Assembly: GCA_018806985.1 (NCBI GenBank)
Contig: JADANN010000468.1
Span: 3,173,072-3,237,071 of the forward strand
DNA length: 64,000 nucleotides
Direction of reading: 5' to 3'
Origin: Angiostrongylus vasorum
Lineage: Eukaryota > Nematoda > Chromadorea > Rhabditida > Metastrongylidae
Shown here: positions 1-9,748 of the stretch, one piece after another
How positions within the stretch are numbered: the stretch's first letter is position 1
Layout: each line of letters begins with the position of its first letter
Translations under genes and position numbers: made by a program
Notes under the pieces: generated by a model
The model's input: only the letters and a program-made list of their open reading frames with translations
The model's database searches: none
Told to the model about the DNA's origin: nothing

Positions 1-1594
1 CGAGATGGTTGTGCTGAAAGAGTCATCTGTAATGTTTTTTCCCTGTCACGATATTTCTTTTAAGTCTTGCAGTCACTTATGCCCATAATCTCTGACATCA
101 CACTGATAACGTCGCCATGGGTTGTGATGTCTGTTACCATCGACTGGCGTTCATCACAAAATACGTGTGGAAGGAAATTTTCTAAGTGCTTTGTAACATC
201 TGTATTACACGCATTTCTAATAATTTTCGGACATAAAAAAGGAAAGAACAAAAAACGATTAGGAAAATACTGGTTACCGTAGGACCGTTGATTTGAACGA
301 GCACCGACAAGTCTAACTCTTTTCGTTCCATCGAGGACCAGTCCTAGCTGAAACAATCGAAGTGGTCTCGCTCCTTCAAAATATTTTTCCTTTTTGTAAA
401 GTTGCCAATTTTTTCAAAGCTTAAGGTAATTAACCGAGTTAATTCTTCAAAGCAGTCAAGATTCTCCACCAGCAGGTTACATAATGGACTACCAGAGTTT
501 TATACAAAACTGAAATCATTAAAAGAATTCTCTACAAGACAAATGCGTTTAGAAAGCTATTCGGTGGGACAAAAGGAGAAAATCGGCAGAGGTTGCATCA
601 TATCAGGAATAATCCAGAATGTGATAAAAATGACTATCTTTAATTAACAGAACTTGGGTATTTTCTAAAGGATCTGACTGTCTTCGTTTTTTCTCGAGTA
701 AACGATTCTTTCGTGTTTTGGTCACTTCATTAGAGCTGCTTTCAGTGCTTCGGTTTTTATGAAGAGGGCAACTGGACGTAATTCTACCGATTAACGAGAC
801 GAAACTCTACAAAGAGATGATTTTGATTATTATTAGATTCTTTCTGCAATTTTTATTTTCAACGGATGAATATGGCTTGGCTGCAGCCGATTGTCTTATC
901 AAAACTTTGAGCTTCTCCACCACTTTGCAGAACCTTTTCCTGTATCGTTGCTGATCTATTAGACTATCTGTACAACAGAATTATTGGGCAGGAATACACA
1001 CTTACTTTGATGTGAAGCGTACACCTACTGTGCAGATCCCAGCCTTCATTCGTTGCTTTCGTTTTGCTGTAACTGTCGTCCGTGGAGTTGGCCATGTTTG
1101 GGTGTGGATTGTACTGCAACTTGATGATCTGTGAAGTTTTTAGCTCACTGGAAGGATGAATACTAGTTGAGCATGAATTTCGCTACGGATCTGAAACAGT
1201 CATGCGAAGGCGTTCTCAGGTGATCATCAAAGGAAATGTGAAGCTTTGTGAGTAGGAAGCAAGTTTGCCGCCTCACAAGGCAGACTCTTGGAGAACGACA
1301 ACGATTCCTGCAATCAATCGTCGTACGAAGTAACCTACCGAATCATTAGGGAAATAAGTGTGGAATTAGAAAAGGCAAAGATTTGGTGGGGGACAAGGAA
1401 TCAATACTAATGTATAAAGCTAATCATGTGAAGCAGATGCTATGAGACTATAAATTTTGTCCGTTTCAGGATCGTTTAGGCCTGAAAACGTTATACGAAA
1501 TGCAACTGCATTTTTCGCCATGATGGGCGGCCATCTCAGAATCCAAGATGAAGTGTTTGTGGAAGAAGTTGTTAACAATTTTTTGAAAAAATAA
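1..1594 (+). pseudogene. decayed PPT1 paralogue, last three exons
   Basis: Remains of a tandem copy of ppt-1, cut by the left window edge. Exon 7' ends at 1-28 (DEMVVLKESS, then GTAATG). Exon 8' is 746-816 (CFGFYEEG...). Exon 9' is 1470-1594, ending GGHLRIQDEVFVEEV...FLKK and TAA. Three lesions are visible against the intact gene: a one-base loss in exon 8' near 772-775 (71 nt instead of 72), an exon 8' donor changed from GT to AT at 817, and a one-base loss in a T run near 1511-1515 in exon 9' (125 nt instead of 126). Intron sequence is also recognisably related (for example 85-165 against 17285-17365). A sequencing error could explain one indel, but not all three lesions. Confidence 0.87.
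1035..1140 (-). mobile_element. RTE-like retrotransposon, 3' end fragment
   Basis: Matches the 3' end of the RTE copy at 31960-32060 (shared blocks around GGATCCCAGC/AGATCCCAGC and CGTCGTCCATGG/CGTCGTCCGTGG). It sits in the last intron of the decayed PPT1 copy. Confidence 0.5.
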
Positions 1595-2521
1595 CTTTGT
1601 AGTTTAATCTATCTATTAAATGCATAAAAGTGCTTGAGTAAGAGTGATGGAATAGACGTCTTGATAAAATTCCACGAGGTTTTGATAACAGCTGGTAGTG
1701 TTTCTCATGGAATACTTCAGGATTTGCGAAACTTCTACAACACACTTCAACCAATCGATATAATTCCTTCTATAATATTTTCTTAGGTTTTAAATTTAAG
1801 AACATGTCAAGATATTAAAAACAAGTCAGCGTTTTCGAACATAAGCTGGCTTTCTACCACTGTATAATTCGGTAACGTCGTGTGTGGCGGTGCCGTGTTC
1901 CGGCCGAAATTTTGTCTTTTCAATCGCTTCATTGTTCGAAATGTGAGCCTGGACGAAAAAGCAGAGAACGAGACAGAGACTCATGAGCTCAGTAGAAGAT
2001 CGAAAACCTGTCACCGTAGACAAAGAAAGCTTTTTTTGGGAGGAATCCTTTTATTCTAATGGCCTTTGTTTTAATTGATAACGTTCACAGGTTGAGCTGA
2101 GATACTTCCATTTAACGGTGGGAGGATGAAATCTTGTCCAGAAAGTTCTAAAAATTCCAAATTGTTCCCATAATAAACAACATAGAGTATCTGCCATTGC
2201 TTAGTAATAAGATGTTACAATGTCAACTTCTTATTTACTGGTGATCATTATATTTCACAACAGGGTGTGGTGTGAAATGCTACCACTATATTTTCAGAAA
2301 TAAGATGTTATAAGAAAATAAGATCTTATTTGCAACACATTTAAAAGGCCTGAAAGTTCGATATTATTGGATAAAATGGCATAGACTACAAAATATGAAG
2401 AGGAGTGAGCATGGTAAATGACGAAAGACGCAGCATTTTTGTACAGAAATATTTAGAGTGATAACAGAGAGCTGACGAAGATGTCTTATCACTAGATCTA
2501 CGCCGACACTCACCCATCGAA
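1595..2521. other. spacer downstream of the decayed PPT1 copy
   Basis: No gene is supportable. The first 80 bases resemble the spacer after the intact gene (22020-22100), including a shared TGCATAAAA block, which supports a segmental duplication. Confidence 0.5.
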
Positions 2522-2584
2522 CTATGCTGACATCTCGTCAGCGAAGGTGTACAGGAAGCGATCGGATTTCGACGAACGGACTAT
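2522..2584 (-). pseudogene. decayed last exon of the FAAH-like gene
   Basis: The - strand reads IVRSSKSDRFLYTFADEMSA and then a stop. It aligns with IVGSLNSDRLLIAVARDLGV at 22664-22605. The acceptor position has lost its AG (TCAC where the intact copy has TCAG). It lies about 0.9 kb past the end of the decayed PPT1 copy, mirroring the intact PPT1/FAAH arrangement, so both were duplicated together. Confidence 0.66.
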
Positions 2585-2669
2585 GTGAGACTTTTTGCAC
2601 CACTAGCTTTATTTTTTTTAGTTTTCCTCACAACTTCTTTCTTGGTGCAGAAGACCCTTTAAGGAGATA

Positions 2670-3445
2670 AAATTTGGTAGCAGTGACTGAAATTCCACTG
2701 GACACTCCAAGAAGCCAATTAGTTCGCAACGGCATGTATGACCGTTTGTGTAGACCCCAAAATTGTGTAATATAAGCAAACGGTAGAGACGCTGATTGCA
2801 TGAGTTCGGGTACAGTTCGGGTGTCTGATCTCTCGTAAAGCGTGCCAGGACGAATACACTGGCGAAACGGGTAGAGCATTCTGCTTCTGTATAAAAGAAC
2901 ATCTACTCGATAAAACTGATGTTGAACCAAATATTCAACTAGGCGCGCATAAGATGCAGAAGTATAACGGAAAAGATTTAGAAGTGGGAGTTAGCATCCT
3001 GGCACAGACACAGGAATCTTAAATACCAGCGCGGAAAACTCTCGAGGCATTCCGGAGAAATTCCGCGAATCAAAAATGAGCCGCAAGGAGGAATGCCCTG
3101 TAATCATTCGTGATATCGTACTCTATTTAAAGGCTTATTTTAATGCGATGCTGTTGGCCACCAGGTGAAATACTCAGTGGAAGACTCACAGGAAGCGGTG
3201 AGTATGTGAAGCTGTTTTGTTTTCAATAGGGATTGAAGTCTTGGTTAAGTATTACATATGCAGGTGTTTGACTGGGTAGACTGAAGTCAACTTGACCTTT
3301 TCAAGCTTCGAGGAAGGCGAAATTCGCCGAGACATAAGCTCTTGCGTCAATAATTAATAAAGAAATTCTCGTGTTTGCTCATCATGAACGTAGTGAATTA
3401 TTTGATCAATACCGAGGTTAGTAGAAAGTCGGTACTAAGAACTAC
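2670..3445 (+). mobile_element. Penelope-like element, degraded GIY-YIG 3' part
   Basis: The + strand retains broken reading of the endonuclease linker and domain found intact elsewhere (RNGMYDRLC..., DEYTGETGRAFC-type block near 2850-2890, then an LGAHKMQKYNGKDLEVGVSI block). Several stops and frameshifts are present. The copy runs to the element's terminal motif (GAGGTTAGTAGAAAGTCGG, 3415-3433). It is non-functional. Confidence 0.72.
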
Positions 3446-3477
3446 ATTTTTGAGATATCAGCGCTCATAAAAAATGA

Positions 3478-3566
3478 TAAAGGATAAAGCTTTCGGCGTT
3501 GATCATTCCCTGAGGGATGCGCCATGCATTCGACTTCATTAAGAAACGTTGGAGGTGATTGAATGC
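3478..3566 (-). mobile_element. SINE-A, 3' end only
   Basis: Carries the 3' tail of the SINE described at 20644 (CCTGAGGGATGCGCCATGCA, reverse orientation). It stops where an RTE scrap begins. Confidence 0.75.
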
Positions 3567-3579
3567 ACATCTTTCCTGT

Positions 3580-3745
3580 GCTGTCCCACATGCGGTGGCC
3601 TTTGAGTGGCATGGAAAAAGGTACGACTTCAGGACCCCATAATATCACCGCAGAGTTCCTTAGAGCTGCAAACCGCAACCCACATGTACTTTTCGCAAGC
3701 CACACGACATCGTATCTTCAACAGAAAAAAAAGTCAGAAATCAAT
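3580..3745 (+). mobile_element. RTE-like reverse transcriptase scrap
   Basis: Reads MEKGTTSGPHNITAEFLRAA and then a HTTSYLQQKKK block, matching the RTE segment upstream of the RT domain (family pattern KRGTAPGPDxISADFLRAGG). It lies between two SINE 3' ends. Confidence 0.7.
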
Positions 3746-3774
3746 GGAGAACCAATGGAGGTCATAAAAAAGGA

Positions 3775-4050
3775 TGAAGCTCACGCCGTTGATCAGTCCC
3801 TGAGGGATGCACCATGCATTCGACTCTATTAAGCATTGTTGGAGGTTATTGAATGCATATCTGGCTTTTACAATGTCTCGTGGTGGCCTGCCGATGTATC
3901 GAACCGGTACTGATATCCTCTAGACAGGTCTGGTACCAATTTGCCAACCCCGGAGGAATGGAGGGCTTGCAGAGTCTAGCGTGCAAGCATCGGTGCCTTA
4001 TGTATTGCAGGGTCCTTCCGACAACTGTGGCTCCACGCGCCCCACCATTC
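3775..4050 (-). mobile_element. SINE-A copy
   Basis: Reverse-strand copy carrying the shared body (ACCCCGGAGG/AATTTGCC), the GATGTATCGA segment and the 3' tail. The tRNA-like head is degraded near 4030-4050 (CACGCGCCCC). No clear target-site duplication. Confidence 0.8.
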
Positions 4051-4359
4051 AAATAGCTTCAAAATACCTACGTGCAGTGCATTGGTTAGAGATCTACAGA
4101 ATTCAGAAAATCGTTGGTTCAACTCAGCGCTCCAGGAAAATGAAGCTCCTACTACTTCCGGAGTTGATGCATCGGGATCTCCCTTTCGTCGTTGTATAGC
4201 TAAAAAATGCATTTAATCCCTCTATATTTAACGGACTCGCAAGCATGGCGCAGGGCTTTTTCGATGTCGAAAGCATTACGTTTTATCGATGTACCGTCAC
4301 CGTGAGACACATCTTACACTTTGGTTGTTTCACCACCGTCTGGAAAAAATGATGTTGAG

Positions 4360-4463
4360 GTGACTTCTGTTGTACTCCGCTATCCATTATCAGCATTCAA
4401 GATATGGTCGAAAAAAAACGTAACAGGGGTGAAAATCTAATGCTCGATGGAAAACTAATGCCG
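4360..4463 (+). pseudogene. ruined copy of PPT1 exon 2
   Basis: Reads GDFCCTPLSIISIQDMVEKK where the intact exon 2 (10538-10647) reads [18 protein letters not shown]. Similarity extends into both flanks (about 4240-4570 against 10455-10770), so this is a genomic duplicate rather than a retrocopy. It is 104 nt instead of 110, loses frame in the second half, and its donor position reads AT instead of GT. No exon 1 or exon 3 partner was found nearby. It may belong to the same old copy as 1-1594 after rearrangement, or to a third unit. Confidence 0.78.
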
Positions 4464-4628
4464 ATGACTCCGTTTTAAAGGATTTCTTCTTCAAATTTTT
4501 TGCACAGGTAGTTAAAATCGAAAACACACCCGGAAGGATTGTTTGAAAGTTTAACGGAACGCAACTTGAAACTCCGCATTTTATCGGATCATTGAGTTAA
4601 CAAGAGGTTGCTACAAAAAATGCTTTAA

Positions 4629-4660
4629 GAAGCAACGTCTCGACGTCTTTTCCGGAGCCG
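4629..4660 (-). ncRNA. hammerhead-like motif, decayed
   Basis: Same layout as the motif at 46351-46396 (AACGTCTCGACGTCTTTTCC followed by GGAGCC). The CUGANGA box is mutated. Recognised only by alignment with the better copies. Confidence 0.3.
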
Positions 4661-5074
4661 GGGTGATCCGAGTCGATGGTCTATAGGTAGTCGTTGACGT
4701 GATGTGAGCGTTCGTTTTCGCATCGAGTCGAATGTAGTGATCTGTGGTACTGATAGAATGCAGAATCTCTCTCAGTCGGCGGAGTCTTCTTATACAGCAC
4801 GGATGCTGTTCTTCTACCGCCATCCAATATCTTCTACTTTTTCCTTAGTTTTCATTTTGTAGAAGTTCTTCAGTTCTTACATCGTGTAAAAGTTAATTCT
4901 ATGTTAAAGCACCTTCACTTACATCATTGTGCTTTAACCGCATACTAACAGAAGCGTCTTGATCAGAGCCTCTAACCTCTTAGTTTCTTGATGAGGCGTG
5001 GTCTCACTATAAGGTTGCATTTCTGGAAAAGTATTAAGCCTCAGCATGAAAACTACTTTTAAGTGAACTGAACA

Positions 5075-5190
5075 TTCACCAGTGGCCCGACCCCGGAGGG
5101 ATGAAAGGCTTGATTGGCCCGCGGCGGAGTCGAACTAGCACCTTGTTCGGTATGGTCGACATGATCACCACTGTGCTATTCGTCCCATAA
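5075..5190 (-). mobile_element. SINE-B: tRNA-like head plus shared SINE body
   Basis: On the - strand the head holds an A-box-like TAGCACAGTGGTGATC (5178-5163) and a B-box-like TAGTTCGACTCC (5136-5125). Next comes the same TCCCTCCGGGGTCGG body found in SINE-A. Pol III transcription of such heads is the known basis of tRNA-derived SINEs. Confidence 0.62.
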
Positions 5191-5345
5191 AGGCTGGATT
5201 AAAGCTCGAATCAAAAGAAGGCATCTAGGATTAAGGCTTGTATATTTCACATAGATATAGAGGCCATTGCGAACTCACCAGGACGATGGTCCTGGAAGGA
5301 TTTTGTCGTAGTATCAACAAATACACGTCAATTGAACCGTAGGGT
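5186..5345. repeat. dispersed repeat R2, copy 1
   Basis: Aligns with 23865-24030 in the same orientation (shared GATTAAAGCT, GAATCAAAAG, TGGAGAGATTTTGTC-like and AACAAATACAC blocks). No coding potential. In both places a SINE-B copy lies just to the left. Confidence 0.6.
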
Positions 5346-5984
5346 AACTTCATTTTCGTTCTTGAATGAGGGTTCTCTAACACACTTTCCATCAGTGTTT
5401 TTCTCGCACGAAAGTTTTGTACGGCGATGATTTTCTTCTGGCATTATTTTAGCGCAGCACATTCCGTGATCTGTTAATTATTCTCACCTGAGAGTACAAA
5501 GGTGTTTCACGAGAGCCACAAAAATGTCAGCCGATCGTTTAAAGGATTCTCCTCGACGATACATGCATTTAGGGCAACCATTCAATATCTCTTTTTGTTC
5601 ATCTGTCATATCTTCTTAATATTACATGATCGCCCTATCTTCATTTCGCTCTCTGTGTTTGTTCTCCTGAGTCTGGAAGATCAGAAAGGTTTCCAAGATA
5701 GGAAATTCGCATTCAAGCTAGCCCTTGTGTGTGTCGGATACAGTTCTGAAAGCATCGTTTAAGCACTCTGTTAATGGTGTGCGAAGTTCTCCAGTTGTTG
5801 AATGAAGTGTAAACCCGCCTTTGCTTCTTTACAGATCGTCTGAAGGACCGTTGAAACGAAGGTCGGCGGCTTATCTGAGAACCCGAATTTGTTCTCTCTG
5901 CGTAATTCCTCTTTCATACTGTGCCCCGCGTTCTTCTTTGAAAACCAAAGGCAAACGTAGGTGGTGGTGCTCTGTGAAGTTAGA

Positions 5985-6530
5985 AAACTACATGGTAATC
6001 TCGGAAGTGGGTTATAAACGTGTTGTTTTGTTGTTCAGCAATCGCGAGGTTGGTATAAAATATACATTTACTTCTATGCAAAAACACATACAAAACAGCA
6101 GTAGCTGATGTTTTGGCAGTACAAACGCTTTAATAACACGTCCAGAAAGACGAGAATCTGTGTGGCAATCACCTGATCAACAACTTTCCGAAAAAACCCC
6201 CGCCGTTTTCTACGTGTCTTCCACTGAGGAAGAAAAAGAACAGCTGATTAGAGTCGCATATGGTTGATGACTGCACCACAACACATCAAAAGTCGAGGCG
6301 AAGATACAGGGTCAGATCGCGTGTGACCTCTGGGCATTGCTCCCTGGTATTCATTTTAGGGTTCCTCGCGTTCATCCAAAAAGCCTCAAGAAGTTTGCGC
6401 GTTGGTGTTTGGGGGATCCTGTGCGAGGATAGTGACTTTTATATCACCTTCGCTATGCTTTTGTATCCTATGCGTTCGATACATGGTTCGATTTGTTCAC
6501 CTTTCACCATGGGCCTGTTGTGAAATGGAC
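5985..6530 (-). mobile_element. Penelope-like 3' end nested in the RTE copy
   Basis: The - strand equivalent of the element's 3' region: terminal sequence near 6020-6110, the CCACTGAGGAAGAA block at 6221-6234, then the end of the GIY-YIG domain to about 6500. RTE sequence resumes on both sides, so this insertion is younger than the RTE. Confidence 0.68.
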
Positions 6531-6695
6531 TTTCTTCCTATTTATGTGCAGTATATAATAATTTTTTCGCGCTGCGTTGAGGTCGTTGATCATCGTTTCT
6601 ACTCTGAAGGTTCTCCTCGAAAAGATGACAATGTCGCAACAAAATGAATGTTTTCTTTATGACTGAGCTAACATGAGGTTTGTATAAAAAAGTTT

Positions 6696-6740
6696 TATTC
6701 GGCTAACGTTTCCGGGGCGTTCGCTTTACTCAGAGCCGCT
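6696..6740 (-). ncRNA. hammerhead-like motif
   Basis: The - strand reads CGGCT CTGAGTA ... GGAAAC GTT AGCCG. Stem I (CGGCT/AGCCG) is perfect and a GCGAACGC hairpin stands for stem II. The core box is CTGAGTA rather than CTGANGA, so activity is doubtful. Confidence 0.45.
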
Positions 6741-7149
6741 TTGATGAGAGTTGAAGCTCCCAAGCTGGTGGTTGTTGTGAAGAAAAAGAAGATTGGACAG
6801 AAATTTGCCATGGAGGAATGTCCTCTAGTTCCAGTCAGCAACTTCATTATCCACCACAGTTCCGTTACAAAGAGCTTTGTCAAGATAGTGTCCTCTTATT
6901 GCTGTTTGCTAGCGTTTGTATAAAGAAGGGGTCCGTTCAGTGGTCGACGAGCGTTTATAGGATTACATTCATTTCGACACTGTCGAAAGCTTTTTTCGTG
7001 GTCAATAAAGCTTAGCACCGGGCAGGTGATGCTCCCACCAAACTTCTATGACCCTTGCTTAACACGTGTCGGATGTAGCCCATGCAGCAGAATCCTGGTC
7101 GAAATTTGCTTCTTCAGTAGAATGTGCTACAATGTCTTTGATATGCGTA

Positions 7150-7375
7150 AAAGAACAGTAGAGTGGACTCAAACAGAATGTAAGCGTCTTTTTTGGAAGA
7201 TCACCTAGAATATAGGAGGACGTGTTCGTGGCTAACGACAACCACCTGCATTCGCAAATGGAGACTATTTAAGGAATTCGGAATAGTCTTCGTGAACATC
7301 GCCATTTTCGAAACAAGCCACCATCATGGATGGCAACTACGTGAGAGAAAAAATGGGTGGAAATTGTTTCCAGTA
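7150..7375 (+). mobile_element. RTE 3' end inserted in opposite orientation
   Basis: Reads TVEWTQTECKRLFWKIT and then an REKMGGN-type end on the + strand, whereas the surrounding RTE is on the - strand. The same 3' segment occurs at 16135-16380. Probably a 5'-truncated RTE insertion. Confidence 0.6.
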
Positions 7376-8559
7376 CACTAAACAATCGTATCAGACGCTT
7401 GTTACGAAGAATTCTTCGATGACCCTCATAAAATAACCGTGCGCGCCGTGTTCTACTGGTCTGGGATGTTCTTCTTCCAAAGGCAAGATGCCATGTCGGT
7501 TGCAAGAAGTCCATGCAATTTGTCACCTCCATCTGCACCGAAATCGTGCGGTGATATATTGTATATATTTAGATAAACTAGATATATGTCATCGGTCGGA
7601 GCTGTGCTTCTCTTCATGCTTTCTGTCGCAGCTCAAACTTCAAAGCATAGAATCCCAGGCAGTTTTTCTCCAGCGCGGATTTCGGGGTCCGACGCGGAAT
7701 TTACGAAAGGGGAAGGAGTACTGTAGAGTGATAGTCCCATTTTTTTCCATTATTAGTGATAACGAAACGCTATAGTCGTATATATTTCGGCGACATACCT
7801 CGCACTACTTCGTTTTGAGCTGCTTCCAATAACTTTTTGTGTGCACCTATACATTTGTTGTCTTCTGCGTTAGGCCTGCTGCAGTAGGATCAAATTTTAG
7901 TTGCTTCCTCTCTTCAGGTAACTTCTTAGTCGTGATGGAAATGCGGTGTGAACATCTTGTTTGAGGAACTCAGGTGAGTTCGGCATATTCCTCGACATGC
8001 AGCTTTTAGTTCTCCGTCGCGTCTTCTTTTATTTGCCTGTCATATAAGGGAAGATTTTATCGAAAATACCCTCATCAAACGACTTATCTTGTTCCTCAAC
8101 GATAATAAGTTTCTTTTTCCAGTTTATAGATGAATCGTGTCTTTACACGGAAAACGCGGTGATCGGATCCAGTGCAGAATGATGGAAACAGACGTCATCT
8201 TCTGCTAATTAGAATTTGGTCAATCTTTGCATGAATCATGGTCTTAACGGGTTTACATGTTTAGCGCTAATACTCTTTCTTCCAAAAAAAATTTCTACGG
8301 AAGACAATTGCTATGCACCGGAGTCTTAGGAGATGGTTACCATTCTCATTTCTATCTTCTGTTCCGAATTTTCCTATCGTATATTTATTTTCGTTTGGTC
8401 TTCCTTATTTGACTTTGAAACCTCAACAACGGATTTGTAGGACGAAGTTTCCTTGTGGATTATTTTTCTGCAACTGAATACCATGTATGGTTGGTTCTCA
8501 TCTGCTAGGCAAGTTGGTAAGCAGCAGTCGATGGTACTGACCTTCTATTGAGAAGATCG

Positions 8560-8970
8560 GCGTGTGATAAAACTTCCAGTATTGTAGGTGCGGAACAAAT
8601 AGCAGTCGCCATGACGTGTGGTGAAGGTCTTCGTTTGGTACGGTTCCAGTGCCGTTCCGTTAAACTCGAGATTTGATCATCCTTCACTGGTTGTCTCACC
8701 ACCGAACCTCATAGGTCCTAATGTGCAGCATATTGGGGCTGGTTCATTGATGACTGAGCTATTTATGATTACCTGCAGTTCTGAAGTAAGCGCAGCAGAA
8801 GCTTTTCTGAGGTCGTTATCACGTGGTATCGTTGGCCCATGTAAATCAGATGGCACGTTACCACTACTTGATACCAGGACAGTGGTGATTTCTGGGAATT
8901 GCTTACCTATTAGCTGATCTCCAGGATGAACTCTTCCAGTTAAGAGATCCTGCTTGAGGATGAACTCCAC
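8560..8970 (-). pseudogene. unrecognised coding-like stretch
   Basis: An open - strand frame (MEFILKQDLLTGRVHPGD at its start, ending ...PMRFGGETTSEG, stop near 8676). It continues in the same frame past that stop (SNLEFNGTALEPYQTKTFTT ...). Composition looks protein-like, but I recognise no family. It may be a decayed retroelement ORF or a gene relic. Confidence 0.3.
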
Positions 8971-9107
8971 CGTGCTTTGTAATTCTACACATAGTAAGCT
9001 AGAGCAGTTTCAATATTGACAGAGTCTGTTACATGGTGGAAGCGAAGTCATTAGAAGCAGTGATGTAATTGTGAAGTCTCAATGTATGTGAATGGAAGAA
9101 GATAGCA

Positions 9108-9247
9108 TCGTGGTTCGCTGGAAGATTTTGTTCACTACCATCTGATGTGATGACTTTGATAACAAGGAGTGTTAGAACGTCGTGGTTCCTAGGAAGACTT
9201 TGCTTTAGCCATATGATGGGATGGCTGTGATAGTAAGGAATGTTAGT
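9108..9247. repeat. two-unit tandem repeat, period about 72 bp
   Basis: Units start at TCGTGGTTCGCTGGAAGA (9108) and TCGTGGTTCCTAGGAAGA (9180) and end with GGAGTGTTAG and GGAATGTTAG. It lies about 0.4 kb upstream of the ppt-1 start codon. Confidence 0.75.
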
Positions 9248-9606
9248 TCTCTATTTCTATTTCTGATTTTATGCATGAATGAACCTTGGTTAATAAATCT
9301 TGAGACTTTTTTCGAAGGAAATATGCCTGAAGATTGCAGCTTACTCTGAGTGGTTCCGTTATGTCACAGAATGGAATGTCGTTGACTTCTCGTTCTCATG
9401 TGATAGCGTCCACTTATCAGTTTACTTGGGGCAGCTGATACCAGCGCCACCTAACACGGTTATTAGAAGCATTGCCCCTCATTTGTCATTTTTTGCTAAC
9501 ACATTTACTAGCTTAGATATTAATGCAATTTTTGGTTTGTGAATGTCATATTTTTCTCCTTACAAGTATTATGAAAAAAATTTATGTTTAAGAGCTATCG
9601 TTCAGT

Positions 9607-9748
9607 ATGAGAGTACTACTTCTACTTATCGTCTCTATAGCTGTCGTGTCATGCCTTCGATTTGCTCACCGCCGCCATGCCGGTCTTCATAGCCGTCCGA
9701 GGGCGACGACACTGAAAGCCGTGCCGGTGGTGCTCTGGCACGGAATGG
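9607..9748 (+). CDS. ppt-1: ppt-1 exon 1: signal peptide and start of the mature chain
   Basis: Codes for residues 1-47 plus one base of residue 48. The hydrophobic run [13 protein letters not shown] after the first Met is a secretory signal; an Arg/His-rich stretch follows, then [10 protein letters not shown], the first beta strand of the PPT fold. The donor is GTGGGT, phase 1. The ATG is the only one placed before the signal peptide. Confidence 0.9.

Larger units (their letters stand above)
5550..8200 (-). mobile_element. RTE-like non-LTR retrotransposon, broken by nested insertions
   Basis: Collinear with the better copy at 31980-34110. The C-terminal part is at 5550-5980, RT scraps at 6540-6650 and 6790-7145, the segment before RT at 7375-7780, and the N-terminal linker up to about 8190 (AAACGCGGTGATCGGATCCA against AACAACGCGGTGACTGGAGC). 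The RT FADD box is destroyed (6620-6645). It is interrupted by Penelope sequence, a hammerhead-bearing scrap and an inverted RTE 3' end. Frameshifted throughout. Confidence 0.72.
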
